DNA of 64,000 bases, from the NCBI GenBank assembly GCA_945877575.1, contig CAMDUE010000003.1, positions 152,174 to 216,173 on the forward strand, given 5' to 3'. A model generated the notes under the pieces. The model made no database searches. It saw nothing but the letters and a program-made list of their open reading frames with translations, and was not told where the DNA came from. A program made the translations under genes and the position numbers. Source of the DNA: Chitinophaga pinensis (GTDB lineage: Bacteria > Bacteroidota > Bacteroidia > NS11-12g > UBA955). Below are positions 8,491 to 18,512 of this stretch, piece by piece. The stretch's first letter is position 1; each line of letters starts with the position of its first letter.

Positions 8491-9284
8491 GGGGAAGAAA
8501 CACAATTAACACACTTTTTGGAACGTTTTGTTTTGCAATTTTCGCAAATCATCAAAATCTAAATGCGCAGGCGCAAGTTCAGGCATTGGCGCAGGCAATT
8601 CCATTCAATTGGATTCAATTCAATGAACAGCCGAAAGAACTGATCAATATTTTTCGGCATCTGCCCAGCAAAGGCTCTAGCCCTAGTTTTGAAGCCGGAT
8701 TAACCACACAAAAAATAGTCGCCGGAACCGACCTTAATTTATTCAATTTCAGTTGTTTGTATCATAATAAGAACAGCTTTGGGCTCAATTTAATTCACTT
8801 CGGGAGTCCTGATTTCCAAACTTCGCAAGGCGCCTTGGGCTACCTCTGGCACCATCCAAAATTTGATGTTGCTTTTTCAACCCAATGGCAAAAATCTACC
8901 TTTAGCCCATGGGTCTTTGCACCAAGCGCAAGTGTCACATACAATAACACCAAAAATTCTAGGTTTAGCGCCTATTACAAATTCAATGAATCTATGGGAT
9001 TGGGATATCACATGGTTTTAAAAAAAGGAGGAATGCTCAACATAAACTACTCTGTGCCTTCTTATATCATCAGTGAAAACACCCATCAATTTTCGTGTTC
9101 ATTTTATTATCCCGCATTTGATAAAATCTGGCTGGGCATTGAATCCCACCCACAACGAAGATTCAATCAATTGACCCTATTATATCGCGTTTCTGACCGC
9201 CTGAATGCGGCAATTCATTCTGGTTACTTCTCTTCTCTTCAAACCTTTAATCTTTCTTTTTATGCCGGACTTTCATTGCCCTAA
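8487..9284 (+). CDS. Hypothetical exported protein, probably outer-membrane beta-barrel
   Basis: A 265-residue protein I do not recognise. It has an N-terminal signal peptide ending near residue 28 (NLNAQA), then alternating hydrophobic/aromatic strands (such as FSAYYKFNESMGLGYH and FSCSFYYPAFDKIWLG) and a final strand [10 protein letters not shown], all suggestive of a small outer-membrane barrel. It is coupled to the MerR gene by an ATGA overlap and runs 23 bp into the start of the helix-hairpin-helix gene. The three form an apparent operon. Confidence 0.6.
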   Translation: MRGRNTINTLFGTFCFAIFANHQNLNAQAQVQALAQAIPFNWIQFNEQPKELINIFRHLPSKGSSPSFEAGLTTQKIVAGTDLNLFNFSCLYHNKNSFGLNLIHFGSPDFQTSQGALGYLWHHPKFDVAFSTQWQKSTFSPWVFAPSASVTYNNTKNSRFSAYYKFNESMGLGYHMVLKKGGMLNINYSVPSYIISENTHQFSCSFYYPAFDKIWLGIESHPQRRFNQLTLLYRVSDRLNAAIHSGYFSSLQTFNLSFYAGLSLP

Positions 9285-10860
9285 AATATGGCTCGCCTTC
9301 AGCTTATTAACTTGGAATTCGGTTCTATTTTCTCAATTTGAAACCGACCTAGAAATTCAAGAATATCAAGATGAATCCTTATTCTTTACTGAAACTATAA
9401 AAATCAATGAATTAACAGTCGAACAACTTTCAGCGCATCCATTGATTGGTCCCGAAAGAGCTCTAAATATTATCCATCACAGATCAAGCCATGGCCCCAT
9501 TTTAGAAATGGAAGAGTTGCTTTTTTGCGGATTTCAACCCGAAATTCTCAGACAATTAAAAGGTCAAATTCTATTTCATGAATTAACCTTCTTGAAACCG
9601 TCCATCACACAAAGACTCCTTTGGAAAGGTCCGTCAACCCTCAATTTTCGACTTTCTGGTAGGACTGAAACCCTTAAATTTGGCAAGCATTCTTGGCTCA
9701 TTGAATACGACACTTCATCTCAAAAAACTGCAATAAAATCATGGTCTTCCGAATTCAAAATCAAACAGATTCGCGCGCACATTGGGCATGTCATGATTCA
9801 AGAAAACCAAGGATTGATTGCTTCTCCCCCATTCCCGGTGGGAAAACTATTTAACTTGGGCAGTTGGTCATACCAATCGGTTAACATCTCCAGATACGGC
9901 GGAAGTCAACCCGCTCCCCTGGGCCTTGGCGTGCAAATTCCTTGGCGAAAAAGATTAACGCTGAACGTTTTTACTTCTTTGGATGGACGTTCATTTGCAT
10001 CGTTTTCTTTTCAGAAATTACCCATAGACGTCCAATGGATTTCCACTTATGCGGGTCAAAATCACGCGCATCAACTTTCTCTCATGAAATCTTCTTTCCT
10101 TGGGATTCGTTGGAACCTTCAGTGTGCGCTAGATGATAAACTCAATTCAGCTTATTATTTTTCAGCTTTAGGTTCGTTCAATGCTCAATTGCAATGGGGA
10201 TTGAGGTATCAGCGCATTTCGTCGGGATACTTTTCTCCATTTTTTTCGCCTTTCAAAAAATCAGAAATTGGAAAACACCTATTGAGTTGGGGAATAGACA
10301 GCAAAATAGACAAACATACTCACTTACAATTCAGGTATCATCTATATGAATCACTTTCCGATCATTTACCCCTGCATCGCCGAAGCCAACAAGAAATATG
10401 GACCTTGAAAACCGAATACTCTAAAGGGGCTTCAAACTCTATCTTCAAGGTTGCACAAACCTTGAATCAAATGCAATTATCATTACAGAATACCTGGGTG
10501 ATAAACGATAGAACACTGGTGAAATTCGCATTTCTCGCAGTAAAAAGCGAAGATCTGGGCACATCCAATTGGATTAGCACACAAATAGAAACTTCCTTGG
10601 GTATTTTTAAAGTTCGCGCACAAATACTTACTTATCAAGCACCCCTATTGCGCATTTATGCCGCTCAATCATTGATTTACCAACCCGTGGGGGTGATCAG
10701 TTTCAAAGGTTCGGGACATTTCTACAATCTTCAACTTTCGGCAAGGTTATCAAGGCATTGGAAGTTGCAATTTCAGTACATTTTGTTGCACAAAACGCAA
10801 ATCTCCGATGCGGCAACCCCAGAAATACCCCGTATTTTTGTGCAACTTACACAACAGTAA
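9262..10860 (+). CDS. Helix-hairpin-helix protein with signal peptide and predicted barrel
   Basis: A 532-residue exported protein. A signal peptide ends near LFSQ (residue 25). Residues about 40-105 form a ComEA-like helix-hairpin-helix region ([20 protein letters not shown], then [19 protein letters not shown]). The remaining 420 residues are rich in alternating aromatic strands, which suggests an outer-membrane barrel. HhH regions bind DNA in ComEA, so a DNA-uptake role is possible but unproven. The frame is open upstream to 9205, but the ATG at 9262 gives the proper signal peptide. Confidence 0.7.
   Translation: MPDFHCPKIWLAFSLLTWNSVLFSQFETDLEIQEYQDESLFFTETIKINELTVEQLSAHPLIGPERALNIIHHRSSHGPILEMEELLFCGFQPEILRQLKGQILFHELTFLKPSITQRLLWKGPSTLNFRLSGRTETLKFGKHSWLIEYDTSSQKTAIKSWSSEFKIKQIRAHIGHVMIQENQGLIASPPFPVGKLFNLGSWSYQSVNISRYGGSQPAPLGLGVQIPWRKRLTLNVFTSLDGRSFASFSFQKLPIDVQWISTYAGQNHAHQLSLMKSSFLGIRWNLQCALDDKLNSAYYFSALGSFNAQLQWGLRYQRISSGYFSPFFSPFKKSEIGKHLLSWGIDSKIDKHTHLQFRYHLYESLSDHLPLHRRSQQEIWTLKTEYSKGASNSIFKVAQTLNQMQLSLQNTWVINDRTLVKFAFLAVKSEDLGTSNWISTQIETSLGIFKVRAQILTYQAPLLRIYAAQSLIYQPVGVISFKGSGHFYNLQLSARLSRHWKLQFQYILLHKTQISDAATPEIPRIFVQLTQQ
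10833..10840 (+). promoter_or_regulatory. Candidate -7 element of pdxJ
   Basis: TATTTTTG fits TAnnTTTG, inside the 3' end of the helix-hairpin-helix gene and 27 bp before the pdxJ ATG. No -33 TTG was seen at proper spacing. Confidence 0.35.
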
Positions 10861-10867
10861 ACCAAGT

Positions 10868-11593
10868 ATGATTCAAAGAACCAAACTGAGCGTTAACATC
10901 AATAAATTTGCCACCATTCGCAATGCTAGAGGAGGTAACAATCCCAATCTGGTTCAAGTGGCTAAAGACTGCGAAGCTTTTGGTGCACAAGGCATAACCG
11001 TTCACCCTAGACCCGACGAAAGACACATTCGTTTTTCAGATGTTTACGACCTCAAAAAGACGGTAACCACTGAATTCAACATAGAGGGTTATCCATCGCC
11101 GCAATTCATACAACTGATTCATGAAATCAAACCTGAACAGGTAACTTTGGTTCCAGATCCTCCAGGAGTTTTAACATCGAATGCGGGTTGGGACACCATC
11201 AAGTACATGGATTTTTTGAAAACTGTTGTGGCTGATTTGAAAAAAAGTGCCTCGAGGGTGAGCATCTTTTTAGAAGCAAATCCCCTATTGGTTGAATCTG
11301 CTGTGCTAACGGGTGCAGACAGAATTGAACTTTACACTGAATCTTATGCCACAAACTACAGTATCGACAAAGAAATGGCCATTAAGCCCTTTGTTGCCAC
11401 TGCTCTTGAGGCAGAACGTCTGGGAATTGGCTTGAACGCGGGGCACGACTTAGACCTGCACAATCTAAATTACTTGTCGCAGCAACTCCCTAACCTTCAA
11501 GAAGTTTCTATAGGCCATGCTTTGGTATGTGACGCCTTATATCACGGCATGCAGAATACCATTCAAATGTATTTACATCAACTTAAAGTGTAA
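10868..11593 (+). CDS. pdxJ: Pyridoxine 5'-phosphate synthase
   Basis: Condenses 1-deoxy-xylulose 5-phosphate with 3-amino-2-oxopropyl phosphate to make pyridoxine 5'-phosphate, the final ring-forming step of DXP-dependent vitamin B6 synthesis. The 241 residues match the family: [16 protein letters not shown] near the N-terminus, [31 protein letters not shown] and GLNAGHDL. The frame is open from 10808, but the ATG at 10868 is the family start and lies just after the preceding stop. Confidence 0.95.
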   Translation: MIQRTKLSVNINKFATIRNARGGNNPNLVQVAKDCEAFGAQGITVHPRPDERHIRFSDVYDLKKTVTTEFNIEGYPSPQFIQLIHEIKPEQVTLVPDPPGVLTSNAGWDTIKYMDFLKTVVADLKKSASRVSIFLEANPLLVESAVLTGADRIELYTESYATNYSIDKEMAIKPFVATALEAERLGIGLNAGHDLDLHNLNYLSQQLPNLQEVSIGHALVCDALYHGMQNTIQMYLHQLKV

Positions 11594-11600
11594 AAGTAAC

Positions 11601-12482
11601 ATGAGGGGTTGGCACAGTGGGGTTTTACTGATTATCTTATTTTTAACTAGCGGCGTAAAAGCTGCACCTTCCTGTATTCAGTGGGGGTTTGAACCTCACC
11701 GTTTCATACACAAACACGCTTGCTTATCGCTTCCTCAACCATTATTTAGATTTTACAAACCTCATATTGGTTTTTTAATGGAACACGCAGTTGACCCAGA
11801 CATGCGGCGATACATTGATACATCTGAGGCATCAAAACACTACATTGATATTGAAGATTATCAAATGCCTTTAGATTCCATGCCTGTTTTTTATGATTCA
11901 GCTGTGGCTAAATTTGGACATGAAAGACTTCAAGAATCAGGGTGGTTACCTTGGAACCTCATTTTTCAAATACATAGACTCAAAAACGCCTTTGCTCAAG
12001 GTGATTTGGAAAAAATCTTGAGAGCCACCGCCGATTTGGGGCATTATGCCGCTGATGCTTGCGTTCCTTTGCACACAACCACCAATTACAACGGACACCT
12101 TACAGAACAGCAGGGCATTCATGCCTTGTGGGAGACTCAGGTTCCTACACGCTTCATGGATACATTACTGAACTTGCCTGCGGAAGCCCGATATTTAGAA
12201 TCTCCAGCCACTGAAATTTGGCTAAAGATCAATGAAGCACATCAACTGACCTCGAGGGTATTTGAGGAGGAAATGAAAATTAGAAAAAACCTTCCACAGC
12301 ATTTACAGCAAGGATTCCATCAGAAAAAATCTGAAGTGTCACTGTCATTCAGTGAAAAGTACATAACAGAATTTCATCAAAGTCAACGGGGAATGGTGGA
12401 ACAACAAATGCTAACGTCCATCTCATTCTTCAGAGATTGTATCTATACCGCTTGGATTTTAGCCGGCCAACCCGAACTTTAG
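11601..12482 (+). CDS. Zinc-dependent phospholipase C / S1-P1 nuclease-like exported protein
   Basis: A 293-residue protein with a signal peptide (LLIILFLTSGVKA). The mature N-terminus begins with a Trp and His set (WGFEPHRFIHKHA), and a later segment DLGHYAADACVPLHTTTNYNGH carries HxxxD-like and His ligands. That pattern of N-terminal Trp plus scattered His and Asp is typical of the trinuclear-zinc fold shared by bacterial phospholipase C and S1/P1 nucleases. The substrate is uncertain. It overlaps the 3' end of the LOG gene by 4 bp, tail to tail. Confidence 0.7.
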   Translation: MRGWHSGVLLIILFLTSGVKAAPSCIQWGFEPHRFIHKHACLSLPQPLFRFYKPHIGFLMEHAVDPDMRRYIDTSEASKHYIDIEDYQMPLDSMPVFYDSAVAKFGHERLQESGWLPWNLIFQIHRLKNAFAQGDLEKILRATADLGHYAADACVPLHTTTNYNGHLTEQQGIHALWETQVPTRFMDTLLNLPAEARYLESPATEIWLKINEAHQLTSRVFEEEMKIRKNLPQHLQQGFHQKKSEVSLSFSEKYITEFHQSQRGMVEQQMLTSISFFRDCIYTAWILAGQPEL

Positions 12483-13201
12483 AAATTGGGTTTCATTTGA
12501 TACGTTTGATAGAAATCCAAAAGCACATTCACCGCTTCATCAGCTGTATCTACCACCGAAAACAACAACATGTCTCTCTGACTGACATATTCTTGTTCAA
12601 CAATCAATGTGTTCTGTATCCAATCTAACAAAGGACTCCAAAAGGTTTTATCTACCAAAATAATGGGAAACTTTGCGCGCTTATCGGTTTGTACCAGCGT
12701 CAATGCTTCGAAGAGTTCGTCTAGAGTACCAAATCCGCCGGGCATAACCACAATACCCTGAGAATACTTTAGAAACATCATTTTCCGCACAAAGAAATAA
12801 TCAAAATACAAGCGCTTATCATCATCTTGAAAAGGATTATTATTGGTTTCAAATGGTAAATTGATGTTTAGTCCTACGGAAGCACTTCTGCCCTGTTTGG
12901 CTCCTTTATTTCCGGCTTCCATGATGCCAGGTCCTCCGCCTGTGATGATTCCCCATCCAGCATCAGACAATAATTGTGCAATTTGCTCAGCAAGGTGATA
13001 ATGACGATGCGAGGGATTGGTGCGAGCCGAACCAAATATGGAAACACAGGGGCCAATTTTAGCTAACTTATCAAAACCATCAACAAATTCAGCCATGATT
13101 TTAAAAATACTCCAGCTGTTGGAACTTGCAATTTCAGGCCAATCTTTATTGTCGAACGCTTTCTCTATACGAGCCCTTTCATTTTCACTTAACTTAGACA
13201 T
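12479..13201 (-). CDS. LOG family protein (TIGR00730-type Rossmann fold)
   Basis: A 240-residue member of the lysine-decarboxylase-like/LOG family. Key motifs are GGGPGIMEAGNKGA and the signature MPGGFGTLDELFEALT (PGGxGTxxE). In plants and some bacteria, LOG enzymes hydrolyse cytokinin riboside monophosphates; in bacteria such proteins generally act as nucleoside-monophosphate phosphoribohydrolases. The ATG at 13201 is preferred to the TTG two codons upstream. The gene follows the OmpA/TPR gene on the same strand. Confidence 0.9.
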   Translation of the reverse strand: MSKLSENERARIEKAFDNKDWPEIASSNSWSIFKIMAEFVDGFDKLAKIGPCVSIFGSARTNPSHRHYHLAEQIAQLLSDAGWGIITGGGPGIMEAGNKGAKQGRSASVGLNINLPFETNNNPFQDDDKRLYFDYFFVRKMMFLKYSQGIVVMPGGFGTLDELFEALTLVQTDKRAKFPIILVDKTFWSPLLDWIQNTLIVEQEYVSQRDMLLFSVVDTADEAVNVLLDFYQTYQMKPNF

Positions 13202-13215
13202 AACCAATCAATATA

Positions 13216-15132
13216 CTAATTAATTTGGAGAATTTTCATCTCAATTCGACGATTTCGTGCTTTTCCGGCATCGGTTTCATTAGACTCCATGGGCTGTGAA
13301 CTTCCAAATCCTTTGGATTGAAGCCTACCGGCATCAATGCCCGCATTTACCAAGTAATTTTTCACCGCATTGGCCCTGTTTTCAGAAAGTGTTTTATTGT
13401 GAACTTCGCTGCCTGTATTGTCTGTATGACCTGAAATCAAGATGCGCATTTTAGGATTAGCTTTAAGCAAATTGATCACCACCTTCAGTTCGGTTTCGCT
13501 TTCGGGCTTGAGATCAAATTTATCAATATCAAAGAATAAATTTCTTAGCTGAACTACTTGATCTACTTTGATTTGATCTAGTTCTGCAACTACTTCAAAG
13601 GGCTTGTCGAGCGATGAAAGTTCAGGTTGGAAGTTTCTTGAATCAAACATATACCCTTGTGCCATGGAGTGTAATGCATAGTTTTTACCAGCAACAATAG
13701 GTATGAGAAAACGCTCTACACTGTCGGCGTATACCACCTTGTTTTGTGCTAGATCAACCAATCTAACCCTAGCTCTTACTGGCTGTCCTGTATTTTTGGC
13801 AACCACTCTACCCAACAAATAATTCACGGGTTGAGGTTTCAATCTATCGGGGAGTACCATTTGGTAAATGTCTAATCCGCCCAAACCGCCTTCACGGGAA
13901 GAGGCAAAATACGCTTTGTATCCAAATGCATCGACGTAAAATCCAACATCGTCAGACGCGGTATTGATTCCTTTCCCTAGATTTTCAGGCTTTCCCCATT
14001 TACTGTCATCACCCAATCGAGTGAGAAACAAATCATGTCCGCCATAACCGGTATGCCCATTACTAGAAAAGTACAAAGTTCTCCCGTCGTAATGCAAAAA
14101 GGGAGCCTCTTCATCGTATTCGGTATTGACAGCAGGTCCCAAATTTACAGGAGTTCCCCATTGGCCGTTTCTTCTGAATGATACCCATAGATCTTTTCCT
14201 CCAAATCCTCCGGGCCTTGCACTGGCAAAAACCAAGGTATTACCATCTCCACTCACTGAGGGTTGAGCATCCCAGGCAGAAGAATTCACCGCAGGACCTA
14301 TATTTTGGCGTTTACCCCAAGTGCCATTAGGTTCGAGCATGCTGTAGAACAAATCACAGCTTCCAAAACCGCCTTGATTGCAAACCGTGTAAAACAACAT
14401 TTGATTTTCAGCGCCTAAAAACACCGATGTGGTTCCCTCGTTTTCAGGGGTGTTGATACGGCCTGGAGCAGGGCGAGACTTTAACCATTCTCCGTCTTCC
14501 CCTTTTTGAGCGAAGTAAAAATCTTCTTGCATATCCACCAACCGAGTGTATACAAACACTTTGGCATTTATGGGCATTCCGGGCCAATATTCATTCAAAT
14601 TTGAATTGATAGCCGGACCCATATTTTCGATTTTCAAATTTGACAATTCAAAGCTCTCTTTCAATGCTAAATCGCACGTGCCTTTTAGTCGTTCTGTCTT
14701 GTCTCTGAGAGATTCAGATGCCGCATGTTTCCGAGCCACAAATCCCTCTTTAGAAGGAGCCTTATCGAAATTATTTAAAACATCTATGGCTTCTTGATAA
14801 CGATTGAGTTGATACAAGTAAAAGGCGTAATAAAAATAACTTGGCTGGTACAATGAATCGGCTTGAATGCATTTTCGATGAGCTGCTAAAGCACCCGAAC
14901 TGTCTTTCAGACTTTCTAATAGAACTGCTTTAAGCGCATATCCCGATGAACTTTTGGGGTCGCATTTGATGAACTTTTCGGTCTTTTTCAGGGCCTCTTT
15001 GAATTTGGCTTCTTCGTAGGAAACGTAGGCTTCATTGAGCAATTTTTGACATTTGGATTGTGCGTTCAAAGGCGTGATTCCACATCCCAAGAAAGAAAAA
15101 ACAAAGAGTCCGAAGGCAATTAATTTTTCCAT
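13216..15132 (-). CDS. OmpA family protein with TPR and WD40-like (PD40) repeats
   Basis: A 638-residue envelope protein. An N-terminal signal with a possible lipobox (FSFLGC) is followed by tetratricopeptide repeats over about residues 25-150, WD40-like beta-propeller (PD40) blades over about 185-420 (repeats of the FASARPGGFGGKDLW type), a carboxypeptidase-regulatory-like segment around 430-500 and an OmpA peptidoglycan-binding domain at the C-terminus (SGHTDNTG, ARNRRIEM). This domain order is that of PorE-like proteins of the T9SS. It overlaps gldD by 13 bp, consistent with co-expression. Confidence 0.88.
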   Translation of the reverse strand: MEKLIAFGLFVFSFLGCGITPLNAQSKCQKLLNEAYVSYEEAKFKEALKKTEKFIKCDPKSSSGYALKAVLLESLKDSSGALAAHRKCIQADSLYQPSYFYYAFYLYQLNRYQEAIDVLNNFDKAPSKEGFVARKHAASESLRDKTERLKGTCDLALKESFELSNLKIENMGPAINSNLNEYWPGMPINAKVFVYTRLVDMQEDFYFAQKGEDGEWLKSRPAPGRINTPENEGTTSVFLGAENQMLFYTVCNQGGFGSCDLFYSMLEPNGTWGKRQNIGPAVNSSAWDAQPSVSGDGNTLVFASARPGGFGGKDLWVSFRRNGQWGTPVNLGPAVNTEYDEEAPFLHYDGRTLYFSSNGHTGYGGHDLFLTRLGDDSKWGKPENLGKGINTASDDVGFYVDAFGYKAYFASSREGGLGGLDIYQMVLPDRLKPQPVNYLLGRVVAKNTGQPVRARVRLVDLAQNKVVYADSVERFLIPIVAGKNYALHSMAQGYMFDSRNFQPELSSLDKPFEVVAELDQIKVDQVVQLRNLFFDIDKFDLKPESETELKVVINLLKANPKMRILISGHTDNTGSEVHNKTLSENRANAVKNYLVNAGIDAGRLQSKGFGSSQPMESNETDAGKARNRRIEMKILQIN

Positions 15133-15713
15133 TGGAAGGTTTTGATGGCGTGATAAATATCGTCTTGTAGAAACTCAAAAACAGGACGAATGGAATCATT
15201 TTCGGTTTTTTTATCAAAATAAAGTGCGCCGCGCACAAAATGTTTTGCCGAATCTGTGGTGTAAAAATTCAGATTGCTTGCGGTATTTCCTTGGATGTGG
15301 AACAGAACTCCGTGAATTTTGGGGTTATAATTTTCAACGGGATCTTCTACAATATCTTCGGCTTTTTGGATGTGCTTATTGACCAAAGTACGCGTATCAG
15401 CGATCATGGAATCATAACCTTCCCAAGAATTAAAGCGATGATAGGTAAGGTGGAGAGTCACATCTAAACTCGGAAACTTCATGTTATACCAGTGCTTTCC
15501 GGGATTCAAAGTATCTTCTTGCACGGTAGCATAAGTGGGAATTTCAAAGCTAAATGGAGCATCCGAAACCGGAAACGGCTTGTAAGATTTTTGAGGAAGC
15601 GCCATTCTTGGATAAGCGTGCGGCTTGGGTACAAAATTGTTATCAGAGCCGCAAGAAATCAATGTAAACAAAGCTGCGGCGGCGGAAAACAGGGTTTTAT
15701 TGCTCAATTTCAT
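15120..15713 (-). CDS. gldD: Gliding motility lipoprotein GldD
   Basis: A 197-residue lipoprotein: the signal ends with TLISCGSD, giving a lipid-modified Cys at about residue 21. The start of the mature protein (FVPKPHAYPRMALPQKSYKPF) is typical of GldD, which is needed for gliding or secretion in Flavobacterium johnsoniae. The ATG at 15713 gives the correct signal peptide; an upstream in-frame extension to 15770 is not needed. It overlaps gldE by 17 bp and the OmpA/TPR gene by 13 bp. Presence of the gene does not prove that the organism glides. Confidence 0.92.
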   Translation of the reverse strand: MKLSNKTLFSAAAALFTLISCGSDNNFVPKPHAYPRMALPQKSYKPFPVSDAPFSFEIPTYATVQEDTLNPGKHWYNMKFPSLDVTLHLTYHRFNSWEGYDSMIADTRTLVNKHIQKAEDIVEDPVENYNPKIHGVLFHIQGNTASNLNFYTTDSAKHFVRGALYFDKKTENDSIRPVFEFLQDDIYHAIKTFQWKN

Positions 15714-17052
15714 TTCTATCAATGGGAAATACCACTTTGATTTTTTTGACGCGCTTAGGATCTGCTGCATCTACTATAAACTGAATTCCCTTTATTTTTA
15801 TTTTCTCTCCCCTACGGGGGATTTTTCCAAGCTCTTCAGACATCAAGCCAGCTAAGGAATCTGAAGAGTACTTTTGATCGTTAAATATGTCATGCGGAAG
15901 ATCTAGTTCTCGCAAGAAATCTACCAAAAGACAACGACCTTCAAAAAGATACGTTTGATCGTTGATTTTTTGTACCCACTCTGTTTCTTCGTCGAACTCA
16001 TCGTTTAACTCGCCAAAAACCTCTTCCAATAAATCTTCCAAAGTTACTATTCCAGATGTACCACCAAATTCATCTACCACAATGGCCATGTGCAGTCGCT
16101 TTTGCTGAAACTCGTTCAAAAGATCGTCAATGGGTTTGTTTTCAGGCACATAATACAAGTTGTGAATGAGTTTTTGCCAATGAAAATCGGATGATTCATC
16201 AATGTAAGGCAACAGGGTTTTGACGTTTAATATTCCTATTACTTGGTCTAAATTCTCTTTAAAAACTGGATATCTTGAGAATTCCGACTTTTTAATTTCA
16301 TTCAAAACTTCGTGATAATTGAACGCTGAATTTAATGCCACTACATCCAATCTTGAGCGCATGATTTGTTTCACCTGGATGTTTGACATATTCACAATTC
16401 CCTTCAATATTTGTTTTTCTTGGTCAATATCATCTTCTCGGGTTGTGAGATCAATTGCCTCGGCAATTTCTTCAGCGGAAATTACAGGTCCATTTGATTT
16501 TGAACGCCTTTCTAAAATCAAACCTAAGCGCTCCAATAAAAAGGTAAACGGCGACAGCATCCAGACAATGCTTGACATGGGATAAACCAACCATTCAGAC
16601 GCGGATTTATAGTTTTTTGTTGCGTACACTTTGGGCACCACTTCTCCAAAAATCAAAATAACCAAGGTCACCACCAACGTATCAAAAATGAGTTTAATCA
16701 ACGGATACTCCTCCTCATTCAAGATCATATCGTAGAAAAACAGCGATGAGATGATGAAAGCAATATTCACCAAGCTATTCATCAGCAACATACTAGCAAG
16801 AAGCTTTTTGGGATTTGCTAATAATTTATTGATCTTTTTATGGGAATTGAGATTGCTTTGGGAATAAAACTCTAAGTCCGAATCTTTATTTGAAAAAAAG
16901 GCATTTTCACTGCTAGAACAGATGGCAGAAATGGCCAACAATAGAATCATCCAAAGAAAAACACCAACAAGCAAGGGCCAATCAGAGGCTGCAATGGGTT
17001 TGAATATTCCAAGGATGGTTAAAGGCGAAACTATAGCAGGGAGTGGATTCAT
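15697..17052 (-). CDS. gldE: Gliding motility-associated CNNM/CorC-type protein GldE
   Basis: A 451-residue membrane protein. An N-terminal DUF21/CNNM transmembrane domain covers about residues 20-200 (AISAICSSSENAFFS, FGEVVPKVYATKN). A CBS-pair region follows around 205-345, including VDEFGGTSGIVTLEDLLEEVFG, and then a CorC/HlyC transporter-associated domain. The family handles Mg2+ or related functions; GldE acts with GldD. The TTG at 17064 lies inside a -7 element, so the ATG at 17052 is the start. Confidence 0.92.
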   Translation of the reverse strand: MNPLPAIVSPLTILGIFKPIAASDWPLLVGVFLWMILLLAISAICSSSENAFFSNKDSDLEFYSQSNLNSHKKINKLLANPKKLLASMLLMNSLVNIAFIISSLFFYDMILNEEEYPLIKLIFDTLVVTLVILIFGEVVPKVYATKNYKSASEWLVYPMSSIVWMLSPFTFLLERLGLILERRSKSNGPVISAEEIAEAIDLTTREDDIDQEKQILKGIVNMSNIQVKQIMRSRLDVVALNSAFNYHEVLNEIKKSEFSRYPVFKENLDQVIGILNVKTLLPYIDESSDFHWQKLIHNLYYVPENKPIDDLLNEFQQKRLHMAIVVDEFGGTSGIVTLEDLLEEVFGELNDEFDEETEWVQKINDQTYLFEGRCLLVDFLRELDLPHDIFNDQKYSSDSLAGLMSEELGKIPRRGEKIKIKGIQFIVDAADPKRVKKIKVVFPIDRNEIEQ

Positions 17053-17061
17053 GATTTGTAG

Positions 17062-17069
17062 CAAAATTA
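17062..17069 (-). promoter_or_regulatory. Candidate -7 element of gldE
   Basis: TAATTTTG on the minus strand overlaps the ssb stop codon and ends 9 bp before the gldE ATG. It suggests gldE-gldD can be transcribed separately from mutY-ssb. Confidence 0.4.
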
Positions 17070-17438
17070 CGGATGATTTTCGTCTTCACCCGCATGAGAC
17101 TCACCGACTCGACCATTTAATGGCTCAATCATTTGATATGATATTACCCTAATTTTACGCAATTGTTTCTCGTTACCGTCAGTATCTGTATATTTATCTG
17201 TACGAATTTTACCTTCAACATAAAGAAGCATACCCTTTTTGAAATATTTTTCGGCATTCAAAGCCTGCTGATCCCACATTTCTAGGTTGTGCCACTCTGT
17301 ACTTTCCATACGTTGACCGTCTTTGGTATAGTACTCGTTTGTAGCAAGAGATACATTGGCCACTACCCTGCCGCTGTCAAGTTTACGAATTACGGGGTCT
17401 TTACCCAATCGACCCAGAAGAATTGCTTTGTTTATCAT
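17067..17438 (-). CDS. ssb: Single-stranded DNA-binding protein
   Basis: Coats single-stranded DNA during replication, repair and recombination. The 123 residues form one OB fold (MINKAILLGRLGKDPVIR, EWHNLEMWDQQA, YVEGKIRTDKYTD). The usual glutamine/glycine-rich tail is very short, and the terminal acidic DDDIPF-like tip that recruits partners is reduced to AGEDENHP. It may therefore be a secondary SSB. It sits between mutY and gldE. Confidence 0.92.
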   Translation of the reverse strand: MINKAILLGRLGKDPVIRKLDSGRVVANVSLATNEYYTKDGQRMESTEWHNLEMWDQQALNAEKYFKKGMLLYVEGKIRTDKYTDTDGNEKQLRKIRVISYQMIEPLNGRVGESHAGEDENHP

Positions 17439-17464
17439 TGAGTTAAGTTCTTGTTAGTTCTAGA

Positions 17465-18463
17465 TCATTTCCAACCTAGATATTCGACGAATTTAAGCAT
17501 TAACTTGTGCATTGGAAAAAAATTTATATTTTCCAATTTCACCCAAACCAAATCTTTATTTTCCAGGCTCAAGTGGCTGTCTGAATCTATTTTAAACAAA
17601 TGTGCCGTGATATTCTTGTGACTCAATTTATGTTCAAATTCTGCTATTTTCTTTTCTTTTTCTAGGGGATATTTTTCGCTTAACTGCGGGAACTCGTGCA
17701 ATCCGCCCCAAATGCCTTTAGATTCACGTTTTGATAACAATATTTCACCCGCATTTTCAACCAACGCGTAGTTGATTGTCCAATTGGTGGCCTTTTGTTT
17801 TTTAGCCACTACGGGATACAAATTTTGTTTAGCTTCTCTTGCAGCGTAGCACTCATCCAAAAGTGCACAAGACAAACATTTAGGTTGCGTAGGGGTACAA
17901 ACCATCGCACCCAATTCTATCATGGCTTGATTAAAAATATCAGGATTTGTTCGAGGAATTTGCTCGTTTAAATACTGTTGGGTAGACTTCAGAAAAGCCA
18001 TTTTATCTATGGGGGTATCAATTCCAATAAATCTGGAAATTACACGTTTAACATTTCCGTCAATTGCAGCTACCGGTAATTTGAACGCAAACGACGCTAT
18101 GGCGGCGGCTGTGTAATTTCCAACTCCGGGCAATTGTAATATTTCTGTATAATTTAATGGAAACACACCGTTGAAGGTACTCAAAATCATTTTAGCAGCT
18201 TTTTGCATGTTGCGGGCTCGGGCATAATAACCCAAACCTTGCCAAACTTTGAGTATTTCAGCCTCACTTGCATGGGCTAAGTCGTGTATTTCCGGGAATT
18301 TATCGAGAAAACGATAATAATAGGAAAGCCCTTGATCAACCCGCGTTTGTTGGAGAATTATTTCTGAAACCCAGATATGATAGGGGTTCTGAGTTTCTCT
18401 CCAGGGCAATTGTCGATAATTTTCACTGTACCAGGTCAATAACTTTGGGATAACTCTTTGCAT
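17465..18463 (-). CDS. mutY: A/G-specific adenine glycosylase
   Basis: Removes adenine mispaired with 8-oxoguanine. The 332 residues show LPWRETQNPYHIWVSEIILQQTRV at the N-terminus, the helix-hairpin-helix LPGVGNYTAAAIASFAF with the catalytic-Asp region AAIDGNVKRV, and an iron-sulphur cluster motif C-x6-C-x2-C-x5-C (CTPTQPKCLSCALLDEC). A NUDIX-like C-terminal domain recognises 8-oxoG. It heads the cluster mutY-ssb-gldE-gldD and is divergent from the HU gene. Confidence 0.95.
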   Translation of the reverse strand: MQRVIPKLLTWYSENYRQLPWRETQNPYHIWVSEIILQQTRVDQGLSYYYRFLDKFPEIHDLAHASEAEILKVWQGLGYYARARNMQKAAKMILSTFNGVFPLNYTEILQLPGVGNYTAAAIASFAFKLPVAAIDGNVKRVISRFIGIDTPIDKMAFLKSTQQYLNEQIPRTNPDIFNQAMIELGAMVCTPTQPKCLSCALLDECYAAREAKQNLYPVVAKKQKATNWTINYALVENAGEILLSKRESKGIWGGLHEFPQLSEKYPLEKEKKIAEFEHKLSHKNITAHLFKIDSDSHLSLENKDLVWVKLENINFFPMHKLMLKFVEYLGWK

Positions 18464-18512
18464 CTTTATAGTGCAAAAAACGTGTTTATCTACTTATTTT
18501 GCACCTTGAATC

